From the NCBI GenBank assembly GCA_002310175.1, contig DBYG01000011.1:1-58874 (forward strand): a DNA stretch of 58,874 nt. The letters are read 5' to 3'. The notes under the pieces are model-generated. The model was not told the origin of the DNA. It saw only the letters and a list, made by a program, of their open reading frames with translations, and did not search any database. The position numbers and the translations under genes are program-made. The DNA is from Bacteroidales bacterium UBA1192 (GTDB lineage Bacteria; Bacteroidota; Bacteroidia; Bacteroidales; Bacteroidaceae). This document shows positions 16,818 through 25,560 of the stretch, piece by piece; the stretch's first letter is position 1, and each line of letters begins with the position of its first letter.

Positions 16818-19097
16818 ATGATACGTAAAATATCTTTTGCAACAGTTCTCTTCTTTCTGACCGGAACAGCGACGTTCAGTCAGATACCTGTATATCTGGA
16901 TGAGAACAAACCTGTAGAGCAACGGATAGATGATGCCTTGTCCAGAATGACTCTGGACGAGAAGATTGCCGTCATCCATGCTCAGTCCAAATTCTCGAGT
17001 CCCGGAGTCAAGAGATTGGGGTTCCCCGATTTCTGGACCGATGACGGCCCTCACGGAGTACGTCCTGACGTGCTGTGGGATGAGTGGGTGCAGGCTGGCC
17101 AGACCAATGACTCCTGTGTGGCTTTTCCGGCTCTGACATGTCTGGCTGCCACCTGGAATCCGGAGATGGCCCGTCGTTACGGCGAGTCTCTCGGTGAGGA
17201 GGCCCTTTATCGCGGCAAGAGCATGATTCTGGGTCCCGGTGTGAACATCAACCGTACTCCCCTGGCCGGACGCAATTTTGAATATATGGGTGAGGATCCG
17301 CTTCTTGCCTCCCGTATGGTAGTCCCTTATATACAAGGACTCCAGTCAAAAGGTGTTGCAGCCTGCGTCAAGCACTATGCCTTGAACAACGATGAGGAGT
17401 ACCGTCATCAGGTGAATGTAATTGTGAGTGACCGTGCTCTCCATGAAATCTACCTGCCTGCATTCAAGGCAGCCGTCACCGAAGGCAAGGTGTGGGGTGT
17501 TATGGGTGCTTACAATCTTTATAAGAACCAGCACAACAGCCATAACGAGATACTCCTGAATCGTATCCTCAAACAAGACTGGGGATTTGACGGCATAGTG
17601 GTATCAGACTGGGGCGGTTGTCATGATACCGATGAGGCTGTGAAGAACGGGCTGGACCTGGAGATGGGTTCCTGGACCGACGGCATGGTTATGGGAGCCA
17701 CAAACGGCTATGACCGTTACTATATGGCCTTGCCGTACAAGCGGCTTATCCAGCAGGGCAAGTATTCAACCTCTGAACTTGATGAAAAGGTCCGCCGCCT
17801 CCTGCGTACGTTCTACAGAACAACCATGCGTGGTGACCGTCAGGTAGGTTTCCTTTGCTCGGAAAGCCATTACAAGGCCGCTCTTGATATTGCCACCGAA
17901 GGCATCGTTCTGCTCAAGAACGATGCGGTGAAAGACCCTTCGAAAGGCAGGAATGTCAAGAGTACGCTCCTTCCGATTGATTTGACCGGAATGAAACGCG
18001 TTCTGATAGTTGGTGAGAACGCTATAAAGATGATGACCGTGGGCGGAGGTTCTTCCTCATTGAAAGCCCAGAAGGAGATACTGCCGCTTGACGGATTCAA
18101 GGCTCTGGCCGAATCTCTGTCGCCCGGTACTGTCGTTGACTATGCGCGCGGTTATGTCGGTGACACCATTCAGAGTTTTGACGGTGTTACCGTGGGTCGT
18201 AGCCTGTATGAATCACGTTCAGCTGATGAACTCAGGAATGAAGCTGTCAGCAAGGCACGCCAGGCCGACTGCGTGATTGTGTTCGGAGGTCTGAACAAAA
18301 GTGACTTTCAGGATTGTGAGGGACATGACCGCAAGGAGATGGGACTGCCTTACGGACAGGATGAACTTGTAGCGGCTTTGGTTGAGGCTAATCCCAGATT
18401 GGTGTTCGTGAACATTTCGGGCAATGCTGTTTCCATGCCTTGGATTGATAAGGTTCCGGCTGTAGTTCAGGGATGGTTCATAGGATCAGAGTCAGGTGAG
18501 GCCCTGGCGGCTGTCCTGACCGGCCAGGTGAATCCTTCCGGCAAGCTGCCGTTTACATGGTACTCCCGTCTGGAGGACTGCGGAGCACACGCACTCGGTA
18601 CCTATCCGGGCGTATGGCGTGCAGGTCATGACATCATTGACGAGGAGTACAGGGAGGATATATACGTAGGTTACCGCTGGTCAGACAGCCACAAGGAGAG
18701 CAAGCCTCTGTTCGCGTTCGGTCATGGGCTGAGCTACACCTCTTTTCAGCTTGGAAAGGCCGTCAGTGACCGCCAGACCATGAAGGCCGATGACAAGATA
18801 ACATTTACTGTGAGTGTCACCAATACAGGTGGCAAGGCCGGTTCTGAGGTGGTACAGCTCTATATCAGTGACCTGAAGTCATCACTTCCGCGTCCGGTAA
18901 AGGAGCTGAAGGGATTCCGGAAGGTGTATCTTGAACCCGGCCAGACCAAGGAAATCTCAATAACGTTAGGTCGTGACGCCCTGAGCTATTATGATGATTC
19001 CATACAGGACTGGGTGGCAGAGCCCGGCCAGTTTGAGGCTCTGATAGGTACATCGTCAGATAAAATACTATCAAAAGTCAAATTCATACTGGAGTAA
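16818..19097 (+). CDS. Exported GH3 beta-glucosidase-like enzyme
   Basis: 759 residues with a signal peptide (MIRKISFATVLFFLTGTATFSQ). Domain order: GH3 N-terminal barrel with KHYALNNDE and nucleophile D264 in VVSDWGG, GH3 C-terminal alpha/beta domain (about 380-600), then a fibronectin-III-like domain with TFTVSVTNTGGKAGSEVVQLYI. This is the classical exo-beta-glucosidase layout. With the adjacent GH16 it forms a plausible beta-glucan-degrading pair. It is the last gene of the long plus-strand run and is followed by a strong terminator. Confidence 0.9.
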   Translation: MIRKISFATVLFFLTGTATFSQIPVYLDENKPVEQRIDDALSRMTLDEKIAVIHAQSKFSSPGVKRLGFPDFWTDDGPHGVRPDVLWDEWVQAGQTNDSCVAFPALTCLAATWNPEMARRYGESLGEEALYRGKSMILGPGVNINRTPLAGRNFEYMGEDPLLASRMVVPYIQGLQSKGVAACVKHYALNNDEEYRHQVNVIVSDRALHEIYLPAFKAAVTEGKVWGVMGAYNLYKNQHNSHNEILLNRILKQDWGFDGIVVSDWGGCHDTDEAVKNGLDLEMGSWTDGMVMGATNGYDRYYMALPYKRLIQQGKYSTSELDEKVRRLLRTFYRTTMRGDRQVGFLCSESHYKAALDIATEGIVLLKNDAVKDPSKGRNVKSTLLPIDLTGMKRVLIVGENAIKMMTVGGGSSSLKAQKEILPLDGFKALAESLSPGTVVDYARGYVGDTIQSFDGVTVGRSLYESRSADELRNEAVSKARQADCVIVFGGLNKSDFQDCEGHDRKEMGLPYGQDELVAALVEANPRLVFVNISGNAVSMPWIDKVPAVVQGWFIGSESGEALAAVLTGQVNPSGKLPFTWYSRLEDCGAHALGTYPGVWRAGHDIIDEEYREDIYVGYRWSDSHKESKPLFAFGHGLSYTSFQLGKAVSDRQTMKADDKITFTVSVTNTGGKAGSEVVQLYISDLKSSLPRPVKELKGFRKVYLEPGQTKEISITLGRDALSYYDDSIQDWVAEPGQFEALIGTSSDKILSKVKFILE

Positions 19098-19116
19098 CTG
19101 AATATTCCATGATATG

Positions 19117-19157
19117 AAAAACGGCTGGCAGGACCGGAATCCTGTCAGCCGTTTTTT
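19117..19157. terminator. Strong bidirectional terminator between convergent genes
   Basis: A 17-bp stem with one G-U pair (19117-19133 with 19140-19156) and a 6-nt loop. The outer five pairs are A-T, so each strand ends in a U-run. It closes the GH3 transcript (+) and the Gly-rich gene (-). Confidence 0.9.
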
Positions 19158-19177
19158 ATTTTTGAAGAGTGGTGGTG

Positions 19178-20056
19178 TCAGAATCCTCCGAATCCGCCTC
19201 CGAATCCGCCTCCTCCGAATCCGCCACCACCGAATCCGCCGAAGTCAAAGTCACCTCCCATCATCATGCCGCCACCGAAACCACCCATGTTCATTTCGCT
19301 GACCTTGCAACCCTCGGGGAGTGTGAACATCTCGGCCGGAACATCATCATTAGGAAGGAAACCTACGGCAGTCTGGCTTGTTGTAGCCCAGTCGCTCTCA
19401 GTCACTGTGGAGAGAGGAATACCCTCATACACGCATACGGTGATATTCTGTGTGAATCCCATCTGGTTGCTGGGGCTCATGGAGTATTTCTTGCAGGTAA
19501 CACCTGCCACCTGCTCCTCGCCCAGCTCCTTGATCTTGTTGCGGCGGATGGTTTTCTTGTCAAGGTTGAGCCAGTCAATCTGACCTATCTGTCCTATTTG
19601 GGCGCCACCCATACCGAAGCCGCCTCCAAAACCTCCCATACCGCCGCCACGGCCGTTGCGTCCACCGCCGAATATGGGCATCACGGTTGCTGTGTTCTCT
19701 TTCTCATTTATGGTGTAGGTTGAGTCACCTAAAGATATCGTGCGGGTGATTTCATCTCCGTAAACATTGACTCTAGCGGTCTTGCGGCCGTAGTCGTCAA
19801 AGTAAATCTGCTCTCTCATGTCAGCAGAGTTGAATCTGTTCATCATATTAAGGAAAGTGCTGTCGCCGAATGCGGCCAGACCGCCTCCGCCCATGCCTCC
19901 CATTGCCGAGAAGTCAGGCATTTCCCCCATATCCGATGATATGGTTATGACACCTGATTTAATACCGAACAGAACTTCCTTAACCTCTTTTTTCTTGGCG
20001 TTTGCTGAAACGCACACTACTGCCAGCAGTGCAGCTGCCATCAAATACTTTTTCAT
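19178..20056 (-). CDS. Exported Gly/Phe/Met-rich protein of unknown function
   Basis: 292 residues from MKKYLMAAALLAVVCVSANA, a clear signal peptide; the frame starts eight codons earlier. The mature protein has three Gly-rich islands: GGMGGGG near residue 50, a GRGGGMGGFGGGFGMGG-type block in the middle, and a tail of GFGGGG units running to the last residue. Ordered segments between them contain DDYGRKTARVNVYGDE, GVTCKKYSM and LPEGCKV. The pattern of a conversion-to-variable-threshold statement (VAGVTCKKYSM, TAVGFLPNDDVPAEMFTLPEG) resembles DUF4412-like exported proteins, but I cannot assign it. Monocistronic, bounded by the terminator. Confidence 0.75.
   Translation of the reverse strand: MKKYLMAAALLAVVCVSANAKKKEVKEVLFGIKSGVITISSDMGEMPDFSAMGGMGGGGLAAFGDSTFLNMMNRFNSADMREQIYFDDYGRKTARVNVYGDEITRTISLGDSTYTINEKENTATVMPIFGGGRNGRGGGMGGFGGGFGMGGAQIGQIGQIDWLNLDKKTIRRNKIKELGEEQVAGVTCKKYSMSPSNQMGFTQNITVCVYEGIPLSTVTESDWATTSQTAVGFLPNDDVPAEMFTLPEGCKVSEMNMGGFGGGMMMGGDFDFGGFGGGGFGGGGFGGGFGGF
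19181..19245. repeat. Degenerate Gly-Phe codon repeats in the Gly-rich tail
   Basis: On the plus strand the motif CCGAATCCGCC recurs with CTCC or ACC spacers, encoding repeated GGFGGG on the minus strand. Copies are imperfect and in frame, so this is a coding low-complexity repeat. Confidence 0.7.
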
Positions 20057-20180
20057 TGTCATTATTTTATAAATTGTCATTGTCGCTTGCTAACTACGAA
20101 CAAAATATATCGGTGACAACGAAAAGTTAAGACATTTTATAAATATTAACCAAAAGAATTCCTTTTCCGCTTCATAAACG

Positions 20181-21986
20181 TTATCGGAAGAGGAGAGGGA
20201 TGAGGTCCGGGCGGCCGATGCGTTTCAGTTCCGCTATAAGCCGGCTTCGTTGTGTCCTGTCGTACCAGAAAAAGAACTGACGCTGGGCTTGTTTCTCCCT
20301 GTCGGTACGGGCGGTATAGACCTCCTTCATGGTGTAGGGATCAATTCCGGTGTAGAAAATCTCGGTACTGAGGGTCATAGGGGTGGGCGTAAAGTCCTGT
20401 ATCTGTTCCAGTTTGAAATTCAGCTGTTTGGTGATGACTGCGAGTAGGGCCATATCCTGTTCGGTACAGCCCGGGTGGCTGCTTATGAAATATGGTATGA
20501 GTTGCTGGTTAAGCCCGCACTCACGGTTTATACGGTCAAAGTTTTTCTTGAACTGCTCAAACTGAATGAACGGAGGCTTGCGCATGAGTTGCAGCACTGA
20601 GTCCGATGTATGTTCCGGTGCCACCTTTAGGCGACCGCTTACGTGCCGGGTTATAAGTTCCCGGGCATACTCTACATGTGACTTGTCGGCTTTGGGGTCG
20701 GGGTCCCGGTACTGGAGTATGTCATACCGTATGCCGCTTCCTATGCAGGTTTTCTTTACTCCGGGGACCTTGTCCGCGGCCTTGTACAGCTCTGTAAGTG
20801 TTGTCAGGTCTGTGCTCAGGTTGGGGCAGACCTTGGGCGTGAGGCAGGTGGGGCGCTTGCACTTGAGACATTTGGTCTTGTCCCTACCGCCTGTGCCGTA
20901 CATATTGGCCGACGGCCCTCCCAGATCCGATACATATCCCCTGAAATCCTCCATGCGGGTTATCTGCCGCAGTTCCCTTATGATGCTCTCCTTGCTGCGG
21001 CTTACAATCTGCTTACCCTGATGGGCCGATATGGTGCAGAACGAGCAGCCTCCATAACAGCCCCGGTGGATGGTTACGGAGTGGCGTATCATCTCGTATG
21101 CGGGGATGCGCTTGCCTTTGTAGCGCGGGTGTGGCAGGCGTGTGTAGGGGAGGTCATAGACGGCATCCAGTTCCTCAGTGGTCATGGGCGGATAGGGTGG
21201 ATTGACCACCACGAACCGCTTCCCTGAAGGCTGGATTATCCTGCTGGCCTCTATCTTGTTTGACTCCTCCTCAATAATCCTGAAGTTGGCTGCCTGGCTG
21301 CGCCTGTCCTCCAGACACTCCTCATGCGGTGCAAGCATCATGTCCCCGTCTTTCATGCCTCCGGGTATCTCCTTACAGATGAAACCCACCTGCGGCTGGT
21401 TCAGTATGTCGGACGTGCTACCGGTATCCAGCGCATCGGCAATGGCCACAGTAGGCTTCTCGCCCATCCCGTAAACCAGATAGTCGGCACCGCTCAGTTC
21501 CAGTATGGATGGAAGCAGCTTGTCCTGCCAGTAGTCATAGTGGGTGAAACGGCGCATGGAAGCCTCTATCCCTCCCAATACCACCGGAACGTCCGGGAAG
21601 AGTTTCTTCAGGGCCTTGGTATAGACTATGGAAGGGTATTCCGGACGGCCTGTATGGCGACCGTCGGGGGTATAGGCATCCTCCGAGCGCAGTCTCTTGC
21701 CGGCGGTATAGCGGTTCACCATAGAGTCCATGGAGCCGGCGGACACACCGAAGAAGAGTCTCGGAGCTCCGAGCTTCCGGAAATCTCGCAGGTCATCCTG
21801 CCAGTTGGGCTGGGGGACTATGGCCACCCTGTAGCCGTGGGCCTCGAGCACACGCCCTATCACCGCACTCCCGAAGGAGGGATGGTCCACGTATGCATCG
21901 CCACTGAACAGTATCACGTCCAGCCAGTCCCAGCCTAACCGCTCACACTCCTTGACGGTTGTAGGAAGCCACCCTCCCATAGGCAC
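20181..21986 (-). CDS. YgiQ-family radical SAM protein
   Basis: 601 residues. The N-terminus (FLPTT-like WLPTTVKECERLGWDWLD, then DAYVDHPSFGSAVIGRVLE) is diagnostic for the family. The 4Fe-4S/SAM motif is CYGGCSFC with C310, C314 and C317. A second cysteine cluster (C-x2-C-x4-C-x5-C, in KCLKCKRPTCLTPKVC) follows about 65 residues later and could hold another cluster or zinc. Family function is still poorly defined. Its start is 3 nt from the end of the preceding 103-residue gene, so they are cotranscribed. Confidence 0.9.
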   Translation of the reverse strand: MPMGGWLPTTVKECERLGWDWLDVILFSGDAYVDHPSFGSAVIGRVLEAHGYRVAIVPQPNWQDDLRDFRKLGAPRLFFGVSAGSMDSMVNRYTAGKRLRSEDAYTPDGRHTGRPEYPSIVYTKALKKLFPDVPVVLGGIEASMRRFTHYDYWQDKLLPSILELSGADYLVYGMGEKPTVAIADALDTGSTSDILNQPQVGFICKEIPGGMKDGDMMLAPHEECLEDRRSQAANFRIIEEESNKIEASRIIQPSGKRFVVVNPPYPPMTTEELDAVYDLPYTRLPHPRYKGKRIPAYEMIRHSVTIHRGCYGGCSFCTISAHQGKQIVSRSKESIIRELRQITRMEDFRGYVSDLGGPSANMYGTGGRDKTKCLKCKRPTCLTPKVCPNLSTDLTTLTELYKAADKVPGVKKTCIGSGIRYDILQYRDPDPKADKSHVEYARELITRHVSGRLKVAPEHTSDSVLQLMRKPPFIQFEQFKKNFDRINRECGLNQQLIPYFISSHPGCTEQDMALLAVITKQLNFKLEQIQDFTPTPMTLSTEIFYTGIDPYTMKEVYTARTDREKQAQRQFFFWYDRTQRSRLIAELKRIGRPDLIPLLFR

Positions 21987-21989
21987 AGG

Positions 21990-22301
21990 CTACTCCTCCG
22001 CCTGAGGGTTCTCCCTGTTCCAGCGTTCATAAAGGGCCATCAGGTTCTGTAGCCCGAAAGCCTTCATGTCGCGGTGATAAATCACGTCTATACAGAGGTC
22101 CAGCAGTTCCTTGGCCGATCCTTCAGGGGTGGTCAGCAGGGAGCGGATGTTGAGCTTGAGCTTGTCAAGCGACTGTTCGGTCACTATCCCGTTGCTGTCT
22201 ATGAGCAGCTGGAAGAGTGAGAACCTACGTATTGTACGCAAGTTCTCCTCGGAGACATTGATACTTCTGGTGCCTGACTTGTTTGCTTGGATGGTAAACA
22301 T
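21990..22301 (-). CDS. Conserved-looking small protein, unknown function
   Basis: 103 residues, no signal peptide, mainly helical (NLRTIRRFSLFQLLID, LDKLKLNIRSLL, AKELLDLCIDVIYHRD, LMALYERWNRENPQ). It lies tightly between the large exported protein (14 nt upstream) and ygiQ (3 nt downstream), which supports it being real. I do not recognise the family. A cytoplasmic partner or regulator is possible but not shown. Confidence 0.7.
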   Translation of the reverse strand: MFTIQANKSGTRSINVSEENLRTIRRFSLFQLLIDSNGIVTEQSLDKLKLNIRSLLTTPEGSAKELLDLCIDVIYHRDMKAFGLQNLMALYERWNRENPQAEE

Positions 22302-22315
22302 ATTATCGTCTTTTT

Positions 22316-25201
22316 TCAGTTTGTCAGATATTTGAGTATTGAGGTCATTACTCTGGACTGCTCCTTAGGTCTGGTAATGCTCTCAAACGGGAAACCCAGT
22401 GTCACGCAGCGGTGGTCACGTCCCTTATAACCCACTCCGGCGCACAGGCCCATGTCAGAATAGAAGAAAAGCTCCTGCCCGTTGTTCACGGGGCTTATCA
22501 CATCGGGACGGGTCACGCCGTAGCGGTACTCGTCGGCCTCGCGCTGAATGAGGAAACTGTTCTTCAGTCCTTTCAGCTCCTGGGTGGTGGAGTCCGGCAT
22601 GGGACCCTCCCAGCGGTAGTGGAGGCAGTTGGTAGTGAAAGCCTCGTCGGACAGAGTGGATATCATGTCGGCTCCCACGTACGAGCCGCTTGCAAGCAGA
22701 TATCCGCCGTTCTCCATGTAATCCTCTATCCTGCGTTGGAGGGATGGCGGGAAGGTGGAATAGTCCTTATGGTAGAGCGTGTCCCCGAGCGAGCGTTTCT
22801 GGAGCCCCAGTATGAGGTCAACCACCATATAGTCCTCCAAATGCACGCTGCCGTCCTGCACAGGCTCGCGGCTGCATGACACGAATGACCATCCGGCATC
22901 CATTATTGCCCGGCCGTGTATCTCCGGATAGTCAAAGGTGTTGCCGGCAAGCAGGCGGCCGTTGTAGCGGTCATCGCTTATGCCGAGTGAAATCTCCTCC
23001 TCGTAGGCAATGGCATTACGGTCAAATATATACTGTGCACCGCACAGGATAGGCGATTTCATGTACTGCACACCGGGATCGGACAGTATGTCGAACCCGA
23101 GCGTGGAGTCATTCTCTATGATGGCCGGTCCGCTCAGGCGCTGGAAACCGTTAATCACCAGTACCGTCCCTTTACTGCCTGACACCATCCCGGCGGCAAG
23201 CGTCTCGGAGGGCAAGCTCTCGCCGCCCTTGTTCACTGCCGTCACCTTGAAACGGTAGATATGGCCTTTGTCAGGTGTCATGCTGTAACTCTCCTTCTGC
23301 ACGCGCGTCCCGTTGTCAAACCCGTTGTCATCGATGGCGGTATAGACTATGTATCCTTCCGGGACAGCGGTAGGCTCAAGGGTGTCCGCCACAGCCTGCC
23401 ATCGGAGCTGGAGCCTGTCACCGGATTCGAGCAGCCGGAGCTTGTCCACCGGAAGCGGCTGCACCACGTATGGGACATCGTGCATGAAACTCACATACCT
23501 GAGCAGTGATTTGTATATGGAGCGGGAGGCCATGAAACGGAAGTTGGAGTTCATGGCAAGCTTCATGTCCCAGTAGTTCTGGTGCGAGAGCAGTTCAAGC
23601 AGCATGGAGAGCACCTGAGGCTCGCGGCTCTCGCAGTAGTTCCTGTCCCATACGCCGCGCCAACCCCAGTCGCGTCCTATCCCAGCCTTGATGTCACGTA
23701 TCAGTCCGTCAACCACCATATCGGCCAGGTCACGGCTCACTATGCGGTCGTGACCGTCACCCAGAAGGCCCTTGTTGAAATCGGTGGTGCATATTCCTAT
23801 GGAACCCACGATGGTATCACCATAGCGGTACCCGGCATCCGTATGGAGGGCGAAATTCAGCTCTATGGGCACACCCAGACCGGGATTCGCCTTGTTGAAC
23901 ACCGAACCGCCGGAAACCCAGTTGGTCATGTACGGGCGGGTCCAGATGTCCTCGCGGTAGTCATCGGCCCCATCATATTTGTTGTATATGCTGTCCGGGG
24001 CACCTGCAAACCGTGTGTAGTATCTGGATCCTATGTTATAGCGCTCAATCTCCACATCCAGTCCGGCGCGGGTCTCGCGGGCCATACCTCCCCCGAACCT
24101 TACCGCATCGGCGTTCACGGTGCCTCTGGTGGAGCTGCTGTTGTCAAGAGTGACCATCCCCTGCGGAGTCTGGCCCTTCTTGAAGCGGAAGGTGCCCAGA
24201 TAGAGCCATGTGCCTCCGCCTATCCGCTGGTTCACATGGAAGGTTGTCGTGCCGCCTGAGTGGAACACTATGTAACGGGCATCGTCCACACGCGTGGAAT
24301 CGGACTGGTAGGTGACATATACAGCGTAGTCGCCGTCCTCGGGGATATCGGGCATCCACATGGCAGTGGACATGACTGTACCTGGCCCGCCTCCGGTGCT
24401 TGCGGTCAATGTAACCACCTGGTTGCTGTCAGGACATATACGCAGTGAGTCCGGCAGATAGCCACCTCCTATCCTTGTGTTCCAGCGTCCGTCGGTCCTG
24501 AAATCATCGGAACGGACAGCCTTGACTGTCACGCTGCGGTGCTGCCAGTCGCGTTCCCTCGCGGTATAGACCACAGCCCCTGCATTCTCCAGCATAGGGA
24601 TGAGGAACGGATATGCGAATGACTGGCTCAGCAGGTCCTCGTGCGTGCAGTAGAGCGGAGGCCGCTGCCATTCCCAGAGCGTGTCACCCTGGTCATAGTA
24701 ATACCCGTGACTCGGGGTTACCGCCATGTGTATCCCGGACAGACCGGACACTGGCGAGTAGGGCAGGTCCTCGTTCCGTTTCCAGGGCTTGCCCTTATAC
24801 CGGACGTCATTCCACAGATTCTCCTTTATCACATCGGCCCTGGTCCAGTTGGGAATCATCTGTTCAATGTCATAGTTGTTGGCATGAACCCTGATGGCAT
24901 ATCTTTTCATCTCATCGGGAAGAGCCTCCCTTATGAACTGGTATATGGAATCATTCAGCTCCCGCCTGAACAGCTGGTAGCTGAACGGCTGGTTCATGTA
25001 AATGTCAAGGGTGCGGTTCCTGGTACTTATGTCAACCTTCTCAACCCGGATGGGATTGATGTTGACCTCACTCCGGTATTTCTGGAACTGGTTACGCAGC
25101 AATGTGCGCACCTGCGAGCTGTTGGCCTGTGCGTATGCCACAGGGCCGGCAGACAGCAGGACGGCCATAACCACGGACAGTGTCCTTGTCAGCCTGGACA
25201 T
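22316..25201 (-). CDS. Large exported protein, amidase-like with golvesin C-terminal-like and FN3 segments
   Basis: 961 residues with a signal peptide (to about AYAQ, residue 25). From N- to C-terminus: a region with GIHMAVTPSHGYYYDQGD, a beta-rich golvesin-C-like segment (about 225-365: RIGGGTWLYLGTFRFKKG and VNADAVRFGGG), a segment with LNFALHTDAGYRYGD, an FN3 domain (about 595-675), and a C-terminal ~280-residue region with YMENGGYLLASGSYVG, like a ThuA/glutamine-amidotransferase-type fold. The His-bearing segments recall zinc-dependent N-acetylmuramoyl-L-alanine amidases, and databases often call such proteins xanthan lyase. Cell-wall or glycan binding is likely; catalysis is unproven. 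Confidence 0.65.
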   Translation of the reverse strand: MSRLTRTLSVVMAVLLSAGPVAYAQANSSQVRTLLRNQFQKYRSEVNINPIRVEKVDISTRNRTLDIYMNQPFSYQLFRRELNDSIYQFIREALPDEMKRYAIRVHANNYDIEQMIPNWTRADVIKENLWNDVRYKGKPWKRNEDLPYSPVSGLSGIHMAVTPSHGYYYDQGDTLWEWQRPPLYCTHEDLLSQSFAYPFLIPMLENAGAVVYTARERDWQHRSVTVKAVRSDDFRTDGRWNTRIGGGYLPDSLRICPDSNQVVTLTASTGGGPGTVMSTAMWMPDIPEDGDYAVYVTYQSDSTRVDDARYIVFHSGGTTTFHVNQRIGGGTWLYLGTFRFKKGQTPQGMVTLDNSSSTRGTVNADAVRFGGGMARETRAGLDVEIERYNIGSRYYTRFAGAPDSIYNKYDGADDYREDIWTRPYMTNWVSGGSVFNKANPGLGVPIELNFALHTDAGYRYGDTIVGSIGICTTDFNKGLLGDGHDRIVSRDLADMVVDGLIRDIKAGIGRDWGWRGVWDRNYCESREPQVLSMLLELLSHQNYWDMKLAMNSNFRFMASRSIYKSLLRYVSFMHDVPYVVQPLPVDKLRLLESGDRLQLRWQAVADTLEPTAVPEGYIVYTAIDDNGFDNGTRVQKESYSMTPDKGHIYRFKVTAVNKGGESLPSETLAAGMVSGSKGTVLVINGFQRLSGPAIIENDSTLGFDILSDPGVQYMKSPILCGAQYIFDRNAIAYEEEISLGISDDRYNGRLLAGNTFDYPEIHGRAIMDAGWSFVSCSREPVQDGSVHLEDYMVVDLILGLQKRSLGDTLYHKDYSTFPPSLQRRIEDYMENGGYLLASGSYVGADMISTLSDEAFTTNCLHYRWEGPMPDSTTQELKGLKNSFLIQREADEYRYGVTRPDVISPVNNGQELFFYSDMGLCAGVGYKGRDHRCVTLGFPFESITRPKEQSRVMTSILKYLTN

Positions 25202-25214
25202 GAAAGTCTGGAGG

Positions 25215-25487
25215 TTATTTTTTCAACTTGTTCAGCTTGTCAACCACTTTCCCGATGCCTTCATTGAAGTCCTTGTAGAATGTACGGTAAAAGGCTTTGG
25301 CATTACCCGGCTCGGTGTGGTTTATGCGCTGCGTGAATTCATTGTTAATCTTGAGGAGTTCCACCAGGAGGTCGTCGGCTGCGGCCTTGTCGGTGCCAGG
25401 AACAAGTTCCTTGTATATAAGACACTCGGTGAACAGGTCACCAATTACATAACTGATCTCTTTCTTCAGGTTTCTGCGACTTGCCAT
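25215..25487 (-). CDS. Conserved-looking small cytoplasmic protein, unknown function
   Basis: 90 residues from MASRRNLKKEISYVIGDLFTECLIY; the frame is open 29 codons further up, but the promoter at 25512-25543 and the composition favour this start. All-helical, charged, ending in KVVDKLNKLKK. It has a Bacteroidetes promoter with a short leader and lies 13 nt before the large exported gene, so it probably heads that operon. I recall similar short proteins across Bacteroidales without a known role. Confidence 0.7.
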   Translation of the reverse strand: MASRRNLKKEISYVIGDLFTECLIYKELVPGTDKAAADDLLVELLKINNEFTQRINHTEPGNAKAFYRTFYKDFNEGIGKVVDKLNKLKK

Positions 25488-25511
25488 AGTTGTGGTTTTT
25501 TGTGTATAGAG

Positions 25512-25543
25512 CAAAGATAATACAAATGGCCGGCAAATGCAAT
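25512..25543 (-). promoter_or_regulatory. Promoter of the 90-residue protein operon
   Basis: On the minus strand: ATTG (25540-25543), 20-bp spacer, TATCTTTG (25512-25519), an exact TAnnTTTG match. Predicted start near 25505, giving a leader of about 18 nt. Confidence 0.6.
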
Positions 25544-25560
25544 ATGCGGGACGTTTTTTA

